From: Nocardia fusca NBRC 14340
GTDB taxonomy: Bacteria > Actinomycetota > Actinomycetes > Mycobacteriales > Mycobacteriaceae
Assembly: GCF_001618425.1 (NCBI RefSeq)
Contig: NZ_BDCU01000029.1
Span: forward strand, 186,001-250,000
Direction: 5' to 3'
Length of the DNA stretch: 64,000 bases
Shown here: positions 24,981 through 33,648 of the stretch, piece by piece
Layout: every line of letters begins with the position of its first letter
Position numbering within the stretch: position 1 is the stretch's first letter
Translations under genes and position numbers: made by a program
The notes under the pieces: model-generated
Seen by the model: the letters and a program-made list of their open reading frames with translations, nothing else
Told to the model about the DNA's origin: nothing
Database searches by the model: none

Positions 24981-25240
24981 ATGGGAACAAGCACCCCGTC
25001 CGAGGGCACCGAGGCCGGTCGGAGCGAGGATGCGACGGCCGCTGGGCACAGCTATCGAGATCAATGCGCCGCAGTACGCGCACGCCATCCCGACGACGGA
25101 GGAGTTCCTCGCCGCAGTCAACGACCGGTCACCGGCCGACCGGCCTGCTCGGCGACCCACGCAGCGATCTGGGTCCTGACCCCGCGCTCCGCGTCCGAGC
25201 CAACGGAACCGGGTCCCGGATGTCTTCATTCGGCGGATGA
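24981..25240 (+). pseudogene. Possible decayed small gene spread over three frames
   Basis: A good ribosome binding site (GGAGGAAATCC) leads to an ATG and about 24 well-biased codons (MGTSTPSEGTEAGRSEDATA). The coding signal then moves to the next frame (IEINAPQYAHAIPTTEEFLA), with almost all third positions G/C, and later to a third frame that ends RVRANGTGSRMSSFGG. Two shifts would be needed. Family unknown. Chance cannot be excluded, since this rests on codon pattern only. Confidence 0.25.
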
Positions 25241-25411
25241 TTCGGCTCCGACTATGGCCGGCGATCATGATCGTGGCTCCCCCGGCGGCGAGGCCGGCCG
25301 AGAGGGCGGCCGGACCGCACGCGATGACCGGGCACGAAGGCCGTCTCGCTCGACACGATGGGAGTGGCAGCGGCGTCTTCGTCTCGAATCAGCAGCAGGT
25401 CGTCTCAATAT

Positions 25412-25425
25412 TGTGACGTATCACA
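25412..25425. promoter_or_regulatory. TGTGA-CGTA-TCACA dyad upstream of secretory lipase
   Basis: Arms are those of a CRP/GlxR site, but the spacer is 4 bases rather than 6, so a CRP-type call is doubtful. It lies 127 bases before the lipase ATG in the only AT-rich part of the spacer. A related sequence (GTGA-CAA-TCAC) occurs upstream of the second lipase at 28451. Confidence 0.25.
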
Positions 25426-25551
25426 GTAATCGACATCCGGTCACGTAACCTGGTCCCCTGGCCCCGGTATGAGAGGGGACCTTTCGGAGCACGCAAACCC
25501 GCATCTCCCCGGGTGCCAGAGGTATCGACAGAGCACCCAGGGGCGTGTGCC

Positions 25552-26970
25552 ATGAGACGTTTACGTGCCGTCACTCTCGCGTTGCTCGTCATCGTGCCGC
25601 TGCTCACCGGGCAGGCCGCCGCCCAGCCGCCCCCACGGCCCGCTCCGCCCTTCGCCGGACTCCCGGCCCCGCCATCGCCCGCGGAGGCGAGCGGCGCGAT
25701 CCTGCCCGATATCCAGCAGTGGATCGACCAGGTGATCCCGCCGCCGCCGCTCGCACCCGCACCCCGACCGGCGGCGCCGCTGGAGGAGACGAACGACCTG
25801 GCACCGGCGCTCGCGGCACTGCGTCAGGCGGTGCTGCCCGCGCCGGTCGGTGACCCGATATTCGATCTGTGGCCGGCGAACCTCGCCGACTTCGCCCCGG
25901 GCGCGGTGATCGAGGTCCGCGATATCACCGCTTCGGCGGCGCCACTGGTCATCGTGCCGATCCGGCAGGCGGTGCTGTTCAAATACCGGACCACCGATGC
26001 GCACGATCGCCCCTCCTTCGCCACGGCCACACTGGTGATTCCGGCGACCGGCCCGCCGGTGCCCGGGGCGCGGCCGGTGCTGGTCAACAACCTTCCGATC
26101 GACGCTCTCGGCCGCCGGTGCACGCCGAGTTACACACTGGCGCACGGCCTCTCCTTCGAGAGCGCGCTCACCGACTTCGTGCCGCCCACCACCCAGCTGG
26201 CCGCGCTGCGTGGTTACGCCGTACTCATTCCGGATCACGAGGGTCCGCTGATGGCCTACGCCGAACCCTACGTCGCGGGCCACGCGGTGCTGGACGCGGT
26301 GCGCGCGGTGCGCGGCTGGCGGGCGGAGGAGTTCGGCGCGAGCAGGTTCGCGATGACCGGCTACTCCGGCGGCGCGATCGCCACGCACGGCGCGGCGAAA
26401 CTGATCGAGAGTTACGCGCCCGAACTCGCACCGGCACTGGTCGGTGCGGCGCTCGGCGGGGTACCGGCCGACTTCGAGATGCTGGCCCGCAGTATGAACG
26501 CCAATCTGGCCTCGGGCGTGTTCATGGCGGCCGTCTTCGGTATCGCCCGCGAGCGGCCCGAGATCCTGGCCCGGATGAACCACCTCGCCCAGTGGGTGAC
26601 GACCTCGCCGATGAAAGACCAGTGCATAAGCGTTTTCGCGCTGCCGGGTGCGCTGCTGCTGCCGATCGATATCGCCGCGAATATCGCCGACCCGCTGCGA
26701 TCGACGCTGGCCCGCGACATCTACGAGGTGACCCGCATGGCCGGCCGCGCCTCGGCGACGCCGCTCTACATCTACAACGGCGAGCAGGAGTTCTGGATCC
26801 CGGCCGAGGGCGCCCGCAACCTCTACCAGGAGCAGTGCTCACTCGGTGTCACCGCGGTCTACCGCAGTGTGCTCGGCGAACACATCATCGCGGCGGGACT
26901 CGGCTATCCCGACGCCATGATCTGGCTGGACGAGCGGCTCCGCGGTATCCCGGCGCACAGTGAATGCTGA
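25552..26970 (+). CDS. Secretory lipase (LIP family), exported
   Basis: Protein of 472 residues. RRLRAVTLALLVIVPLLTGQ is a classical signal peptide with cleavage expected after AAA. A Pro-rich linker follows. The alpha/beta hydrolase core has the nucleophile elbow GYSGG (Ser272), oxyanion region LIPDHEGPLMAYAEP, and likely Asp and His in the last quarter (YNGEQEFWIPAEGA, VLGEHIIAAGLGYP). Paired cysteines (RCTPSY, KDQCIS, QEQCSL and the C-terminal Cys) suggest disulfides. LIP-type enzymes hydrolyse triacylglycerols or other esters outside the cell. I chose the ATG at 25552, which begins the signal peptide, over one 13 codons upstream. Confidence 0.9.
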   Translation: MRRLRAVTLALLVIVPLLTGQAAAQPPPRPAPPFAGLPAPPSPAEASGAILPDIQQWIDQVIPPPPLAPAPRPAAPLEETNDLAPALAALRQAVLPAPVGDPIFDLWPANLADFAPGAVIEVRDITASAAPLVIVPIRQAVLFKYRTTDAHDRPSFATATLVIPATGPPVPGARPVLVNNLPIDALGRRCTPSYTLAHGLSFESALTDFVPPTTQLAALRGYAVLIPDHEGPLMAYAEPYVAGHAVLDAVRAVRGWRAEEFGASRFAMTGYSGGAIATHGAAKLIESYAPELAPALVGAALGGVPADFEMLARSMNANLASGVFMAAVFGIARERPEILARMNHLAQWVTTSPMKDQCISVFALPGALLLPIDIAANIADPLRSTLARDIYEVTRMAGRASATPLYIYNGEQEFWIPAEGARNLYQEQCSLGVTAVYRSVLGEHIIAAGLGYPDAMIWLDERLRGIPAHSEC

Positions 26971-27019
26971 CGGCGCGCGCCGGGAGATCCCGAACAACCC
27001 GACCGGTACGCGGTGCACC

Positions 27020-28381
27020 TCAGCATTCGCTCGGTGCGGGTTCGCCGCGCAAGCGCGCGTCGATCCAGCCGCTGAGTTCGGGATAGCCGCTGACGTAACC
27101 GAGCAGATGTTCCCCGCCCACGACGCGGAAGACGGCGGAGACCCCGCGGTCGCACTGTTGCCGATACATGTGCTCGGCGTCGTCGAGCGGAATCCACGGG
27201 TCGTGCAAGCCGTGGTAGACGAACAGCGGCACGGCGGAGGTTCGTCCTGTCAGGTCCAACCGCTCGAACATCTTCGCCGCGAACGGACTGTCGAGCGCGT
27301 TCGCGGTATTCGCCGCGACGTCGATCGGAATGCCGACCACACCGAGGGGTCCGGAGGCGTCGCCGCAGATATCACGCAGTGGCGAGGTCGCCACCCACTG
27401 CCCGAGATTGTTCATGTAGCGCAGGATTTCCGGATGTTCGCGCGCGACCGCCAGCGCGACCGTCAACAGGATCCCGGAGGAAATGTTGCCGTTGAACTGA
27501 TGGGCCACGCTCGAATTGTCGGTGACCAGGCCACCCGCCGCCGCGCCGATCAGCACATCGCGCAGTTCCGGCGCGTACTCGTCGAGCAGCATGGCCGCGG
27601 CGTAGGAGGCGATCGCGCCACCGGAATAGCCGATGGCCACGTACCGACTGTCGGCGAATTCGTCCGGCGCATAGGTGCGGACCGCGCGGATGGCGTCGAG
27701 CATCACGTGCCCGGCGGTATTGGGTTCGGCGTACGCCATCAGCGGGCCCTCGTGGTCGGGCATGAGGACCGCGTGTCCCTTGCTCAGCGCCAACCACACG
27801 GACGGCAGGAATACCGGGAGGTCGGTGTTCGGGCGATCCAGCAGGTCGTGCGACAGCTGGAATCCGGGGGTGCAATGCGATCCGAGTGAATTGATCGGCA
27901 TCGCGTTCACCTCCACCGGCCGGGGCCCCGGTCCGGTCCACGCAGCCGCGGGGACGATCAATGTCGCGGTTCCGAAAGAGGGGCCGCCCGAGGCGGAGGT
28001 GGACCGGAACTTCAGCAGTGTCGCCCGCGAAATGGGCGTCGCCATTCGCGCGGCGGTCGTCGCGGTGACGTCCCGTCGTTCGATGATCTGACCGGGCGAG
28101 AAATTCGTGAGGTCGGCGGGCCAGGTATCGAAGATCGGATCGCCGGTCGCCGACGGCAGCACCCCACGCCACAGCGACACACCGGGCTCGTCACCGGCGA
28201 ATTGCGACGGAGCCGGGATCGTGCCGTCGATCCACTGCTGCAGCGGTGACGGAGCGTTGACCTCCGGCTCGGCCGGGGCGGCCGATGGATCCGCGTACGC
28301 ACGAGTCGGGGGCCCACCCAACCACGCACAACCGACGAGCACAGTCCCCAGGATTGCCAGAAGCGGCTTCACGACCCTCAC
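27020..28381 (-). CDS. Secretory lipase (LIP family), paralog of the convergent neighbour
   Basis: Protein of 453 residues. Signal segment KPLLAILGTVLVGCAWLGG; LVGC looks like a lipobox, while RAYA-D downstream looks like a signal peptidase I site, so it may be lipid-anchored or free. Nucleophile elbow GYSGG (Ser253), PDHEGPLMAYAEP shared word for word with the convergent lipase, and HGLHDPWIPLDDAEHMY with the acidic catalytic residue. Both lipases share SPLQQWID-type linkers and cysteine spacing, so they derive from an inverted duplication. The GTG at 28381 or, better placed behind GAGGGTGAGG, the GTG at 28372 starts the protein. Confidence 0.9.
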   Translation of the reverse strand: MRVVKPLLAILGTVLVGCAWLGGPPTRAYADPSAAPAEPEVNAPSPLQQWIDGTIPAPSQFAGDEPGVSLWRGVLPSATGDPIFDTWPADLTNFSPGQIIERRDVTATTAARMATPISRATLLKFRSTSASGGPSFGTATLIVPAAAWTGPGPRPVEVNAMPINSLGSHCTPGFQLSHDLLDRPNTDLPVFLPSVWLALSKGHAVLMPDHEGPLMAYAEPNTAGHVMLDAIRAVRTYAPDEFADSRYVAIGYSGGAIASYAAAMLLDEYAPELRDVLIGAAAGGLVTDNSSVAHQFNGNISSGILLTVALAVAREHPEILRYMNNLGQWVATSPLRDICGDASGPLGVVGIPIDVAANTANALDSPFAAKMFERLDLTGRTSAVPLFVYHGLHDPWIPLDDAEHMYRQQCDRGVSAVFRVVGGEHLLGYVSGYPELSGWIDARLRGEPAPSEC

Positions 28382-28450
28382 CCTCGAATAAGCAAATTTC
28401 CATCAGTATCGACAGGTGCCCCCGGATTCGCCAAAGATAGAAGGGATTGG

Positions 28451-28462
28451 GTGACAATCACA
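28451..28462. promoter_or_regulatory. GTGA-CAA-TCAC dyad upstream of the second secretory lipase
   Basis: It lies 70 bases before the lipase start and resembles the dyad before the first lipase: both read GTGAC, then TCACAG, then ATCG a few bases on. The spacer differs by one base, which weakens the case for one common regulator. Confidence 0.25.
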
Positions 28463-28599
28463 GCGGATCGCCGGCCCCGCTGTGTATTTCACCATTCCGG
28501 CCACACGCGCCCTCCCGTGCCGGCCATGGCCCCGTCGACTCCCGGAACGCCGGGTGCCGGACGCCCGGCACAGCGCGAGAAGTTCGCCCCGGCGGGACG

Positions 28600-28845
28600 C
28601 GGCACCGCTGGTACCGGTGCAGCGCACCATGGCACATCGGGCCACCGATGCGGGCCGCGTTCACCAGCTCGTGGCGTCCCGGTGTAGCGGCCGTTCCAGG
28701 GCACACCGTTGCTGTCGGACAGCGTGGGCCCGCCGCCGGAGATGATCGCCTGCTGCGGGTCCATCCCGCCCGAGACCGCGCCGATCATCGGGTCGGCGGC
28801 GGCTTCCTCGGGCCGCGGGCACGACGCGCACGCCTCCCGGTGGGC
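28600..28845 (-). pseudogene. Possible frameshifted gene remnant
   Basis: Read on the minus strand, one frame gives ADPMIGAVSGGMDPQQAIIS and then GGGPTLSDSNGVPWNGRYTG with nearly all codons ending in G or C. The coding bias then passes to the next frame, RHELVNAARIGGPMCHGALH. No start or family is evident. The pattern suggests a former coding region, but I cannot identify it. Confidence 0.22.
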
Positions 28846-28916
28846 AGTTGGTCGGTGTTTACCCGTCCACAGCCGGGGTAGGCGATGGCACAGGACGGTG
28901 AGAGGAGGTATGGACG

Positions 28917-29435
28917 ATGCGATCGAGCAACGATCCGCGTCCCCTCAGTGGGTATATCGCCACGATCCTGGCCTATGCCGGGTCGGTCGGCGCGGTGACG
29001 CTGCTGGGCGGTCTCACCGGCCGCCGGCTCCCCGACTCCATGGGTACCCGTGACCTCGTCGTCACAGCTCTGGCCGCGCACAAGTTGTCGCGGCTGATGA
29101 CAAAGGGCACCGTCACCGCTCCCGTACGCGCCCCGTTCACCCGGCCCACCGGCGACGGCGGCCCCGGAGAGGTCATGGAGCAGCCGCGCGCCGAGGACGG
29201 CGTCGGCCACAGTATCGGAGAACTGCTCACCTGCCCCTTCTGTTTCGATGTCTGGCTCATCACCGCCATGACCATCGGCCACGTCTTCGCACCACGGGCG
29301 ACCCGAACGGTGGCCGAGGCGACGGCGGCGCTGGCCGGCGCCGACTTCCTGCACCTCGTCTACGCGACCGCCCAGCAGATAGCCGAAGGTGAATATCCGG
29401 CGATCGTCCCGACCGGTGAACACGGGCGGGCATAG
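28917..29435 (+). CDS. DUF1360 family membrane protein
   Basis: Protein of 172 residues with three to four membrane segments: one at the N-terminus (YIATILAYAGSVGAVTLLGG), one around the conserved ELLTCPFCFDVWLITAMTIG and one near ATAALAGADFLHLVYA. The CPFC pair followed by W is the family signature. DUF1360 proteins occur in Bacillus spores and in actinobacteria and have no proven function. The ATG at 28917 is 9 bases after GAGGAGG; an ATG at 28910 is out of frame. Confidence 0.82.
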   Translation: MRSSNDPRPLSGYIATILAYAGSVGAVTLLGGLTGRRLPDSMGTRDLVVTALAAHKLSRLMTKGTVTAPVRAPFTRPTGDGGPGEVMEQPRAEDGVGHSIGELLTCPFCFDVWLITAMTIGHVFAPRATRTVAEATAALAGADFLHLVYATAQQIAEGEYPAIVPTGEHGRA

Positions 29436-29491
29436 CGCTGTATCGGTCGCGCTGATTGCCCGAGGCCGGTGGGCATGCCAGGCTGTTCGAC

Positions 29492-31027
29492 GTGCTGCTA
29501 GCCGAGGTCGCCGCCGCGTCCGCCGATATCGCGTCGGCGTCGGCCCGGCGGGCCAAGACCGATCGTCTCGCCGCGTTGCTGAGTCGCGCCGCGGCAGACG
29601 GCGACGCACACCTGGTCGCGGTGACCGCGTCCTGGCTTTCCGGGGAATTGCCGCAACGCCAGATCGGTGTGGGCTGGGCCGCGCTGCGGTCGCTGCCCCC
29701 GCCTGCCGCGACGCCGACGCTCACGGTCGCCGATGTCGACGCGCGGTTCACCCGGATCGGCGCGGTCGCCGGGAAGGGCGCCCGGACCGTGCGCGCCGAA
29801 CTGGTACGCAATCTGTTCGAGACGGCCTCCGGCATCGAGCAGACATTCCTGCGCCGGCTGCTCAGCGGTGAATTGCGTCAGGGCGCGCTGGCCGGAGTGA
29901 TGTCCGACGCGATCGCCGGAGCCGCCCGGGTACCCGCCGCCGAGGTCCGGCGCGCGGCGATGCTGACCGGCGCGCTGCCCACCGTCGCGGCCGCGGCTCT
30001 CACCGGGGGCCGGCCGGCGCTGGCGGGGTTCCGGTTACGCGCGGGGCAGCCGGTCGGGCCCATGCTCGCCCAGACCGCGACCGGGGTTGCCGACGCGCTC
30101 CAACGACTCGGCGGCACAGCCGTTCTCGAAGCCAAGCTGGACGGCGCGCGGGTGCAGATCCATCGGGCCGGATCGGCGGTCTCGATCTATACCCGCAGCC
30201 TCGACGAGGTCACCGGCCGGCTTCCCGAGGTCGTCGCGGCCACACTCGCCCTTCCCGCCACCGATCTGATCGCCGACGCCGAGGCCATCGCGTTGCGACC
30301 CGATGGACGGCCGGATCGCTTCCAGGTCACTGCCGCCCGGTTCGGCCGCAAACATCCGGGCGATCTCGAACCGCTGTCGGTGTTCTTCTTCGACCTGCTG
30401 CATCTCGACGGCAGAGACCTTCTCGATCTACCCACCCAGGACAGGCTCGCCGCCCTCGACGCACTCGTTCCCGGCACCCAGCGGGTCGACCGCCTGGTGA
30501 CCGCCGACCCCGAGGCGGCACAACAGTTCCTGGACCGCACGCTGGCCGCCGGGCACGAAGGAGTGATGGCGAAGTCACCGTCGGCACCGTACGAAGCGGG
30601 CCGCCGTGGCGCCGGGTGGCTCAAGGTCAAACCCGTGCACACCTTGGACCTGGTGGTTCTCGCGGTCGAATGGGGTTCGGGCCGGCGCACCGGCACGCTG
30701 TCCAATATCCACCTGGGCGCTCGTGATCCGGCCACCGGCGGATTCGTGATGCTGGGTAAGACCTTCAAAGGGATGACCGACGCCATGCTGGAGTGGCAGA
30801 CCAGGCGCTTCACCGAACTCGCCGACGGCTCGACCGAAGGCTACGTCGTGCGCCTGCGGCCCGAACAGGTCGTCGAGATCGCATTCGACGGAGTGCAGGG
30901 TTCGACGCGCTATCCCGGCGGCCTGGCGCTGCGGTTCGCCCGCGTCGTGCGCTACCGCGACGACAAATCCCCGGCCGAGGCCGATACAGTCGACACTGTC
31001 CGCGCGCTCTACGAACGGGGCGGTTGA
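29492..31027 (+). CDS. ligB: ATP-dependent DNA ligase, actinobacterial LigB type
   Basis: Protein of 511 residues, close to mycobacterial LigB (about 507). An N-terminal DNA-binding domain (residues 1-200; GVGWAALRSLPPP, LLSGELRQGALAGVM) precedes the nucleotidyl-transferase core with motif I EAKLDGARVQIH (Lys215 takes AMP), motif III SVFFFDLLHLDGRDL, motif IV HEGVMAKS, motif V GWLKVKPVHTLDLVV and an OB-fold C-terminus with motif VI RFARVVRYRDDK. It seals nicks; LigB is dispensable in mycobacteria and distinct from NHEJ LigD. I chose the GTG at 29492, because homology starts there, over a TTG 12 codons upstream. Confidence 0.9.
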   Translation: MLLAEVAAASADIASASARRAKTDRLAALLSRAAADGDAHLVAVTASWLSGELPQRQIGVGWAALRSLPPPAATPTLTVADVDARFTRIGAVAGKGARTVRAELVRNLFETASGIEQTFLRRLLSGELRQGALAGVMSDAIAGAARVPAAEVRRAAMLTGALPTVAAAALTGGRPALAGFRLRAGQPVGPMLAQTATGVADALQRLGGTAVLEAKLDGARVQIHRAGSAVSIYTRSLDEVTGRLPEVVAATLALPATDLIADAEAIALRPDGRPDRFQVTAARFGRKHPGDLEPLSVFFFDLLHLDGRDLLDLPTQDRLAALDALVPGTQRVDRLVTADPEAAQQFLDRTLAAGHEGVMAKSPSAPYEAGRRGAGWLKVKPVHTLDLVVLAVEWGSGRRTGTLSNIHLGARDPATGGFVMLGKTFKGMTDAMLEWQTRRFTELADGSTEGYVVRLRPEQVVEIAFDGVQGSTRYPGGLALRFARVVRYRDDKSPAEADTVDTVRALYERGG

Positions 31028-31035
31028 GCCGCCCG

Positions 31036-31056
31036 CGGCAGCTGTTTCGACTGCCG
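31036..31056. terminator. Hairpin after ligB
   Basis: Arms CGGCAG and CTGCCG with a 9-base loop, 9 bases after the ligB stop. A second hairpin with arms CGTCCC and GGGACG and a 3-base loop lies at 31116-31130, nearer the convergent thiolase gene. Together they could terminate both strands. Confidence 0.4.
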
Positions 31057-31170
31057 GTGGACGTCGCGTCGTCTCGGCCGCCCTGGCCGCACGAATTCAG
31101 CGCCCCGGCAGTAGCCGTCCCGTCGGGACGTACCGCCGCCCGGCCGCCACCACGCGACCAGACCCGGGAA

Positions 31171-32370
31171 CTACGGTCGGTTCGCGTCGGCCGGCACGCG
31201 CAGGATCAGGGCATCACCCTGGCCGCCGCCACCGCAGAGGGCGGCGGCGCCGAGACCGCCGCCGCGCCGCGCGAGTTCCAGCGCCAGGTGCAGGGTGATC
31301 CGGGCGCCGGACATACCGATCGGGTGGCCGAGCGCGATGGCGCCACCGTTGACGTTCACCCGCTCGGCGTCGATACCCAACGCGCGAGTGGAGGCGATTC
31401 CGACCGCTGCGAACGCCTCGTTGATCTCGACCAGATCCAGCTCGGACGGGGCAATACCCTGCACGGCACACGCTGCGGTGATCGCATTCGACGGCTGCAA
31501 CTGCAGGCCCGAATCCGGGCCGGCGACCATACCGTGGGCACCGATCTCGGCGATCCAGGACAGGCCGTGCGCCTGCGCGTACTCCTTGCTGGTCACCACC
31601 AGCGCGCACGCCCCGTCGTTGATACTGGAGGCATTGCCCGCGGTGATGGTGCCGCCCGCCCGGAACGCGCCGGGCAGCCGGGACAGTGTCTCGCCGGTGG
31701 TGTCCGGGCGGATCCCCTCGTCCCGGGTCAGCCAGGTACTCGAGCCCTTGCGGGCCGGGATCTCGACCGGAATCACCTCGTCGTCGAAAACACCGTTGTC
31801 CCAGGCCTTCGCGGCCAGCCGATGCGAGCGCGCGGCGAACGCGTCCTGGTCTTCCCGGGCGATCGTGTCGCGGTCGTTGCCCGCTTCGGTCAGCAGCCCC
31901 ATGGGTTGATCGGTGAAGGCGTCGTGCAGGCCGTCGTAGGCCATATGGTCGAGCAGAGTGACCTCACCGTATTTGTAGCCGGTGCGGGAACCGGGCAGCA
32001 GGTGTGGTGCCCGGCTCATCGATTCCATACCACCGGCCACGATCACCTCGAAGGCACCGGAGCGGATGAACTGATCGGCCAGGATGATCGCCTCGACGCC
32101 GGACAGGCACACCTTGTTGATGGTCAGGGCCGGTACCGACATCGGGATTCCGGCTTTCGCCGCGGCCTGCCGGGCGGGCATCTGCCCGGCTCCGGCGGTC
32201 AGCACCTGACCCAGGATCGTGTACTGGACGTGGTCCGGGGCGACCCCCGCTTTGTCCAGGGCTCCACCGATGGCGACGGCGCCGAGGTCCGCGGCGGTGA
32301 ATCCGGCCAGCCCGCCCTGCAGACGGCCGATCGGGGTCCGGGCACCGGTGACGATCACGGAAGTGGGCAT
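31171..32370 (-). CDS. Acetyl-CoA acetyltransferase (thiolase)
   Basis: Protein of 399 residues, standard thiolase length. Acyl-accepting Cys88 in LTINKVCLSGVEAI, base-pair residues in EINEAFAAVGIASTRA and GGAIALGHPIGMSGAR (His), and the second catalytic Cys in ALCGGGGQGDALIL. It cleaves acetoacetyl-CoA or condenses acetyl-CoA; the MSRAPHLLPGSRTGYKYG loop is that of the biosynthetic/short-chain class (FadA4-like). It follows an acyl-CoA dehydrogenase gene by 39 bases on the same strand, so both likely serve beta-oxidation of a short or branched acyl-CoA under the adjacent TetR. Confidence 0.9.
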   Translation of the reverse strand: MPTSVIVTGARTPIGRLQGGLAGFTAADLGAVAIGGALDKAGVAPDHVQYTILGQVLTAGAGQMPARQAAAKAGIPMSVPALTINKVCLSGVEAIILADQFIRSGAFEVIVAGGMESMSRAPHLLPGSRTGYKYGEVTLLDHMAYDGLHDAFTDQPMGLLTEAGNDRDTIAREDQDAFAARSHRLAAKAWDNGVFDDEVIPVEIPARKGSSTWLTRDEGIRPDTTGETLSRLPGAFRAGGTITAGNASSINDGACALVVTSKEYAQAHGLSWIAEIGAHGMVAGPDSGLQLQPSNAITAACAVQGIAPSELDLVEINEAFAAVGIASTRALGIDAERVNVNGGAIALGHPIGMSGARITLHLALELARRGGGLGAAALCGGGGQGDALILRVPADANRP

Positions 32371-32409
32371 GATGATCCTCTCGAGAACTCTTCGGAAGCG
32401 GCGGGCCGG

Positions 32410-33549
32410 TCAGCCGGCGAGGTGGCGGCTGATGACCAGGCGCTGGATCTGGTTGGTGCCCTCGAAGATCTGAGTGATCTTCGCCTCCCGCATATAGCGT
32501 TCGACCCGGAAATCCCGGGTATAGCCGTAACCACCGAGCACCTGCACCGCATCGGTGGTGACCTTCATCGCCGCATCGGTGGCGACCAGTTTGGCCACCG
32601 ATGCCTGCCGCGAATACGGCAGTCCGGCGTCGCGCCGGCGGGCGGCATCCAGGTAGGTCGCGCGTGCCGAATCCACCGCGGCGGCCATATCGGCCAACAG
32701 GAAACCCAGCCCCTGATGATCGATGATCCTGCGGCCGAACGCCGTCCGCTCCCGCGCGTAGGCCACCGCCTCGTCCAGCGCGGCCTGGGCGAGCCCGACC
32801 GCGACCGCGGCAATGCCCAACCGGCCGGAATCCAAGGCGCTGAACGCGATCTGCAAGCCCTGCCCCTCCGCGCCGATCCGGCGTTCGGCGGGCACGAAGG
32901 CATCGTCGTAGTGCGCGGAGGTGGTCGGCACGGCGTGCAGTCCCATCTTCTCTTCCGGCCTACCGAAACTCAGCCCCTCGGTGTCCTTCGGCACCAGGAA
33001 ACACGAGATACCCTTCGACCCCTCGCCGGTACGCGCGAACAGGTTGTAGAAATCGGCGATACCACCGTGGGTGATCCACGCCTTGGCACCGTCGACCCGG
33101 TATCCGCCCTCGACCGCGGTGGCCTTGCAGGTCAGCGCGGCGGCATCCGAACCGGCCTGGGGCTCGGACAGACTGTAGGCACCGATCGTGCCGCCGCCCA
33201 GCATGTCCGGCAGCCACCGCTGCTGCTGCTGCGCGCTACCGAACTCCATCAGCGGGTAACAGGCCAGACTGTGCACACTCACCGCCACCGCCACCGCGGC
33301 CCAGCGCGCGGCGATCTCCTCGAGCACCTGCAGGTACACCTCGTACGGCTGACCGCCCCCGCCCCACTCCTCCGGGTACGGCAGGCTCAGCAACCCCGCC
33401 TCCCCCAGCGTGGCGAACACACCGTCGGGATAGGTCTCGGCCTTCTCGTGCTCGTCGACGATCGGGGCCAGCACCTTATCGGCCACATCGCGGGTCAGCT
33501 GAATGAGATCCCGCGCCTCGTCGGTGGGCAGAAGTCGATCGACAGCCAC
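32410..33549 (-). CDS. Acyl-CoA dehydrogenase
   Basis: Protein of 379 residues in three domains: helical N-terminus, central beta domain with GAYSLSEPQAGSDAAAL and KAWITHGGIADFY (FAD contacts), and C-terminal helices ending with EAKITQIFEGTNQIQRL, where Glu is the catalytic base in short/medium-chain enzymes. Substrate chain cannot be fixed. It starts at a GTG 100 bases from the divergent TetR gene, with AGGATC upstream, and four copies of a short palindrome in the spacer suggest TetR control. The thiolase gene follows in the same operon. Confidence 0.9.
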   Translation of the reverse strand: MAVDRLLPTDEARDLIQLTRDVADKVLAPIVDEHEKAETYPDGVFATLGEAGLLSLPYPEEWGGGGQPYEVYLQVLEEIAARWAAVAVAVSVHSLACYPLMEFGSAQQQQRWLPDMLGGGTIGAYSLSEPQAGSDAAALTCKATAVEGGYRVDGAKAWITHGGIADFYNLFARTGEGSKGISCFLVPKDTEGLSFGRPEEKMGLHAVPTTSAHYDDAFVPAERRIGAEGQGLQIAFSALDSGRLGIAAVAVGLAQAALDEAVAYARERTAFGRRIIDHQGLGFLLADMAAAVDSARATYLDAARRRDAGLPYSRQASVAKLVATDAAMKVTTDAVQVLGGYGYTRDFRVERYMREAKITQIFEGTNQIQRLVISRHLAG

Positions 33550-33576
33550 AGGAAGATCCTCCGGTGATACGCAGGG

Positions 33577-33641
33577 CAGTACCTTACTCCCCGCTACAGT
33601 ACTGTTCAGGGATCAGTACTGCAAGGAGCTCCGCAGTACTA
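33577..33641. promoter_or_regulatory. TetR operator array: four CAGTACTG-like boxes
   Basis: Boxes at 33577 (CAGTACCT), 33597 (CAGTACTG within the perfect ACAGTACTGT), 33614 (CAGTACTG) and 33634 (CAGTACTA). Start-to-start distances are 20, 17 and 20, which looks like two pairs. All lie between the acyl-CoA dehydrogenase and TetR start codons. Each full box is itself a palindrome, as expected for half-sites or tandem dimers of a TetR protein. Confidence 0.7.
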
Positions 33642-33648
33642 TCCCCCC

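Larger units (their letters stand above)
24859..25551. other. 693-base spacer with a hairpin, a likely decayed gene and the promoter of the lipase
   Basis: After the coiled-coil gene come a terminator-like hairpin (24871-24893) and a possible decayed reading frame (24981-25240). From about 25380 the sequence becomes AT-richer and contains a TGTGA/TCACA dyad ahead of the lipase gene. Nothing else is recognisable. Confidence 0.5.
28382..28916. other. 535-base spacer between lipase and DUF1360 gene
   Basis: Near the lipase it holds an AT-rich promoter area and a GTGA-CAA-TCAC dyad. The middle carries a minus-strand coding-like stretch (listed as a possible remnant). The right end has the GAGGAGG site for the DUF1360 gene. 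Confidence 0.45.

Noticed and set aside
25412..25425. CRP/GlxR binding site
   Set aside because: The arms match, but the spacer is 4 bases instead of 6, so I kept it only as a generic dyad with low confidence.
30793..33567. Very long open frame (over 900 codons) on the plus strand opposite the thiolase and acyl-CoA dehydrogenase genes
   Set aside because: It is antisense to two clear enzymes with all catalytic motifs, is rich in Arg, Gly, His and Asp as expected of a shadow frame in high-GC DNA, and has no family resemblance.
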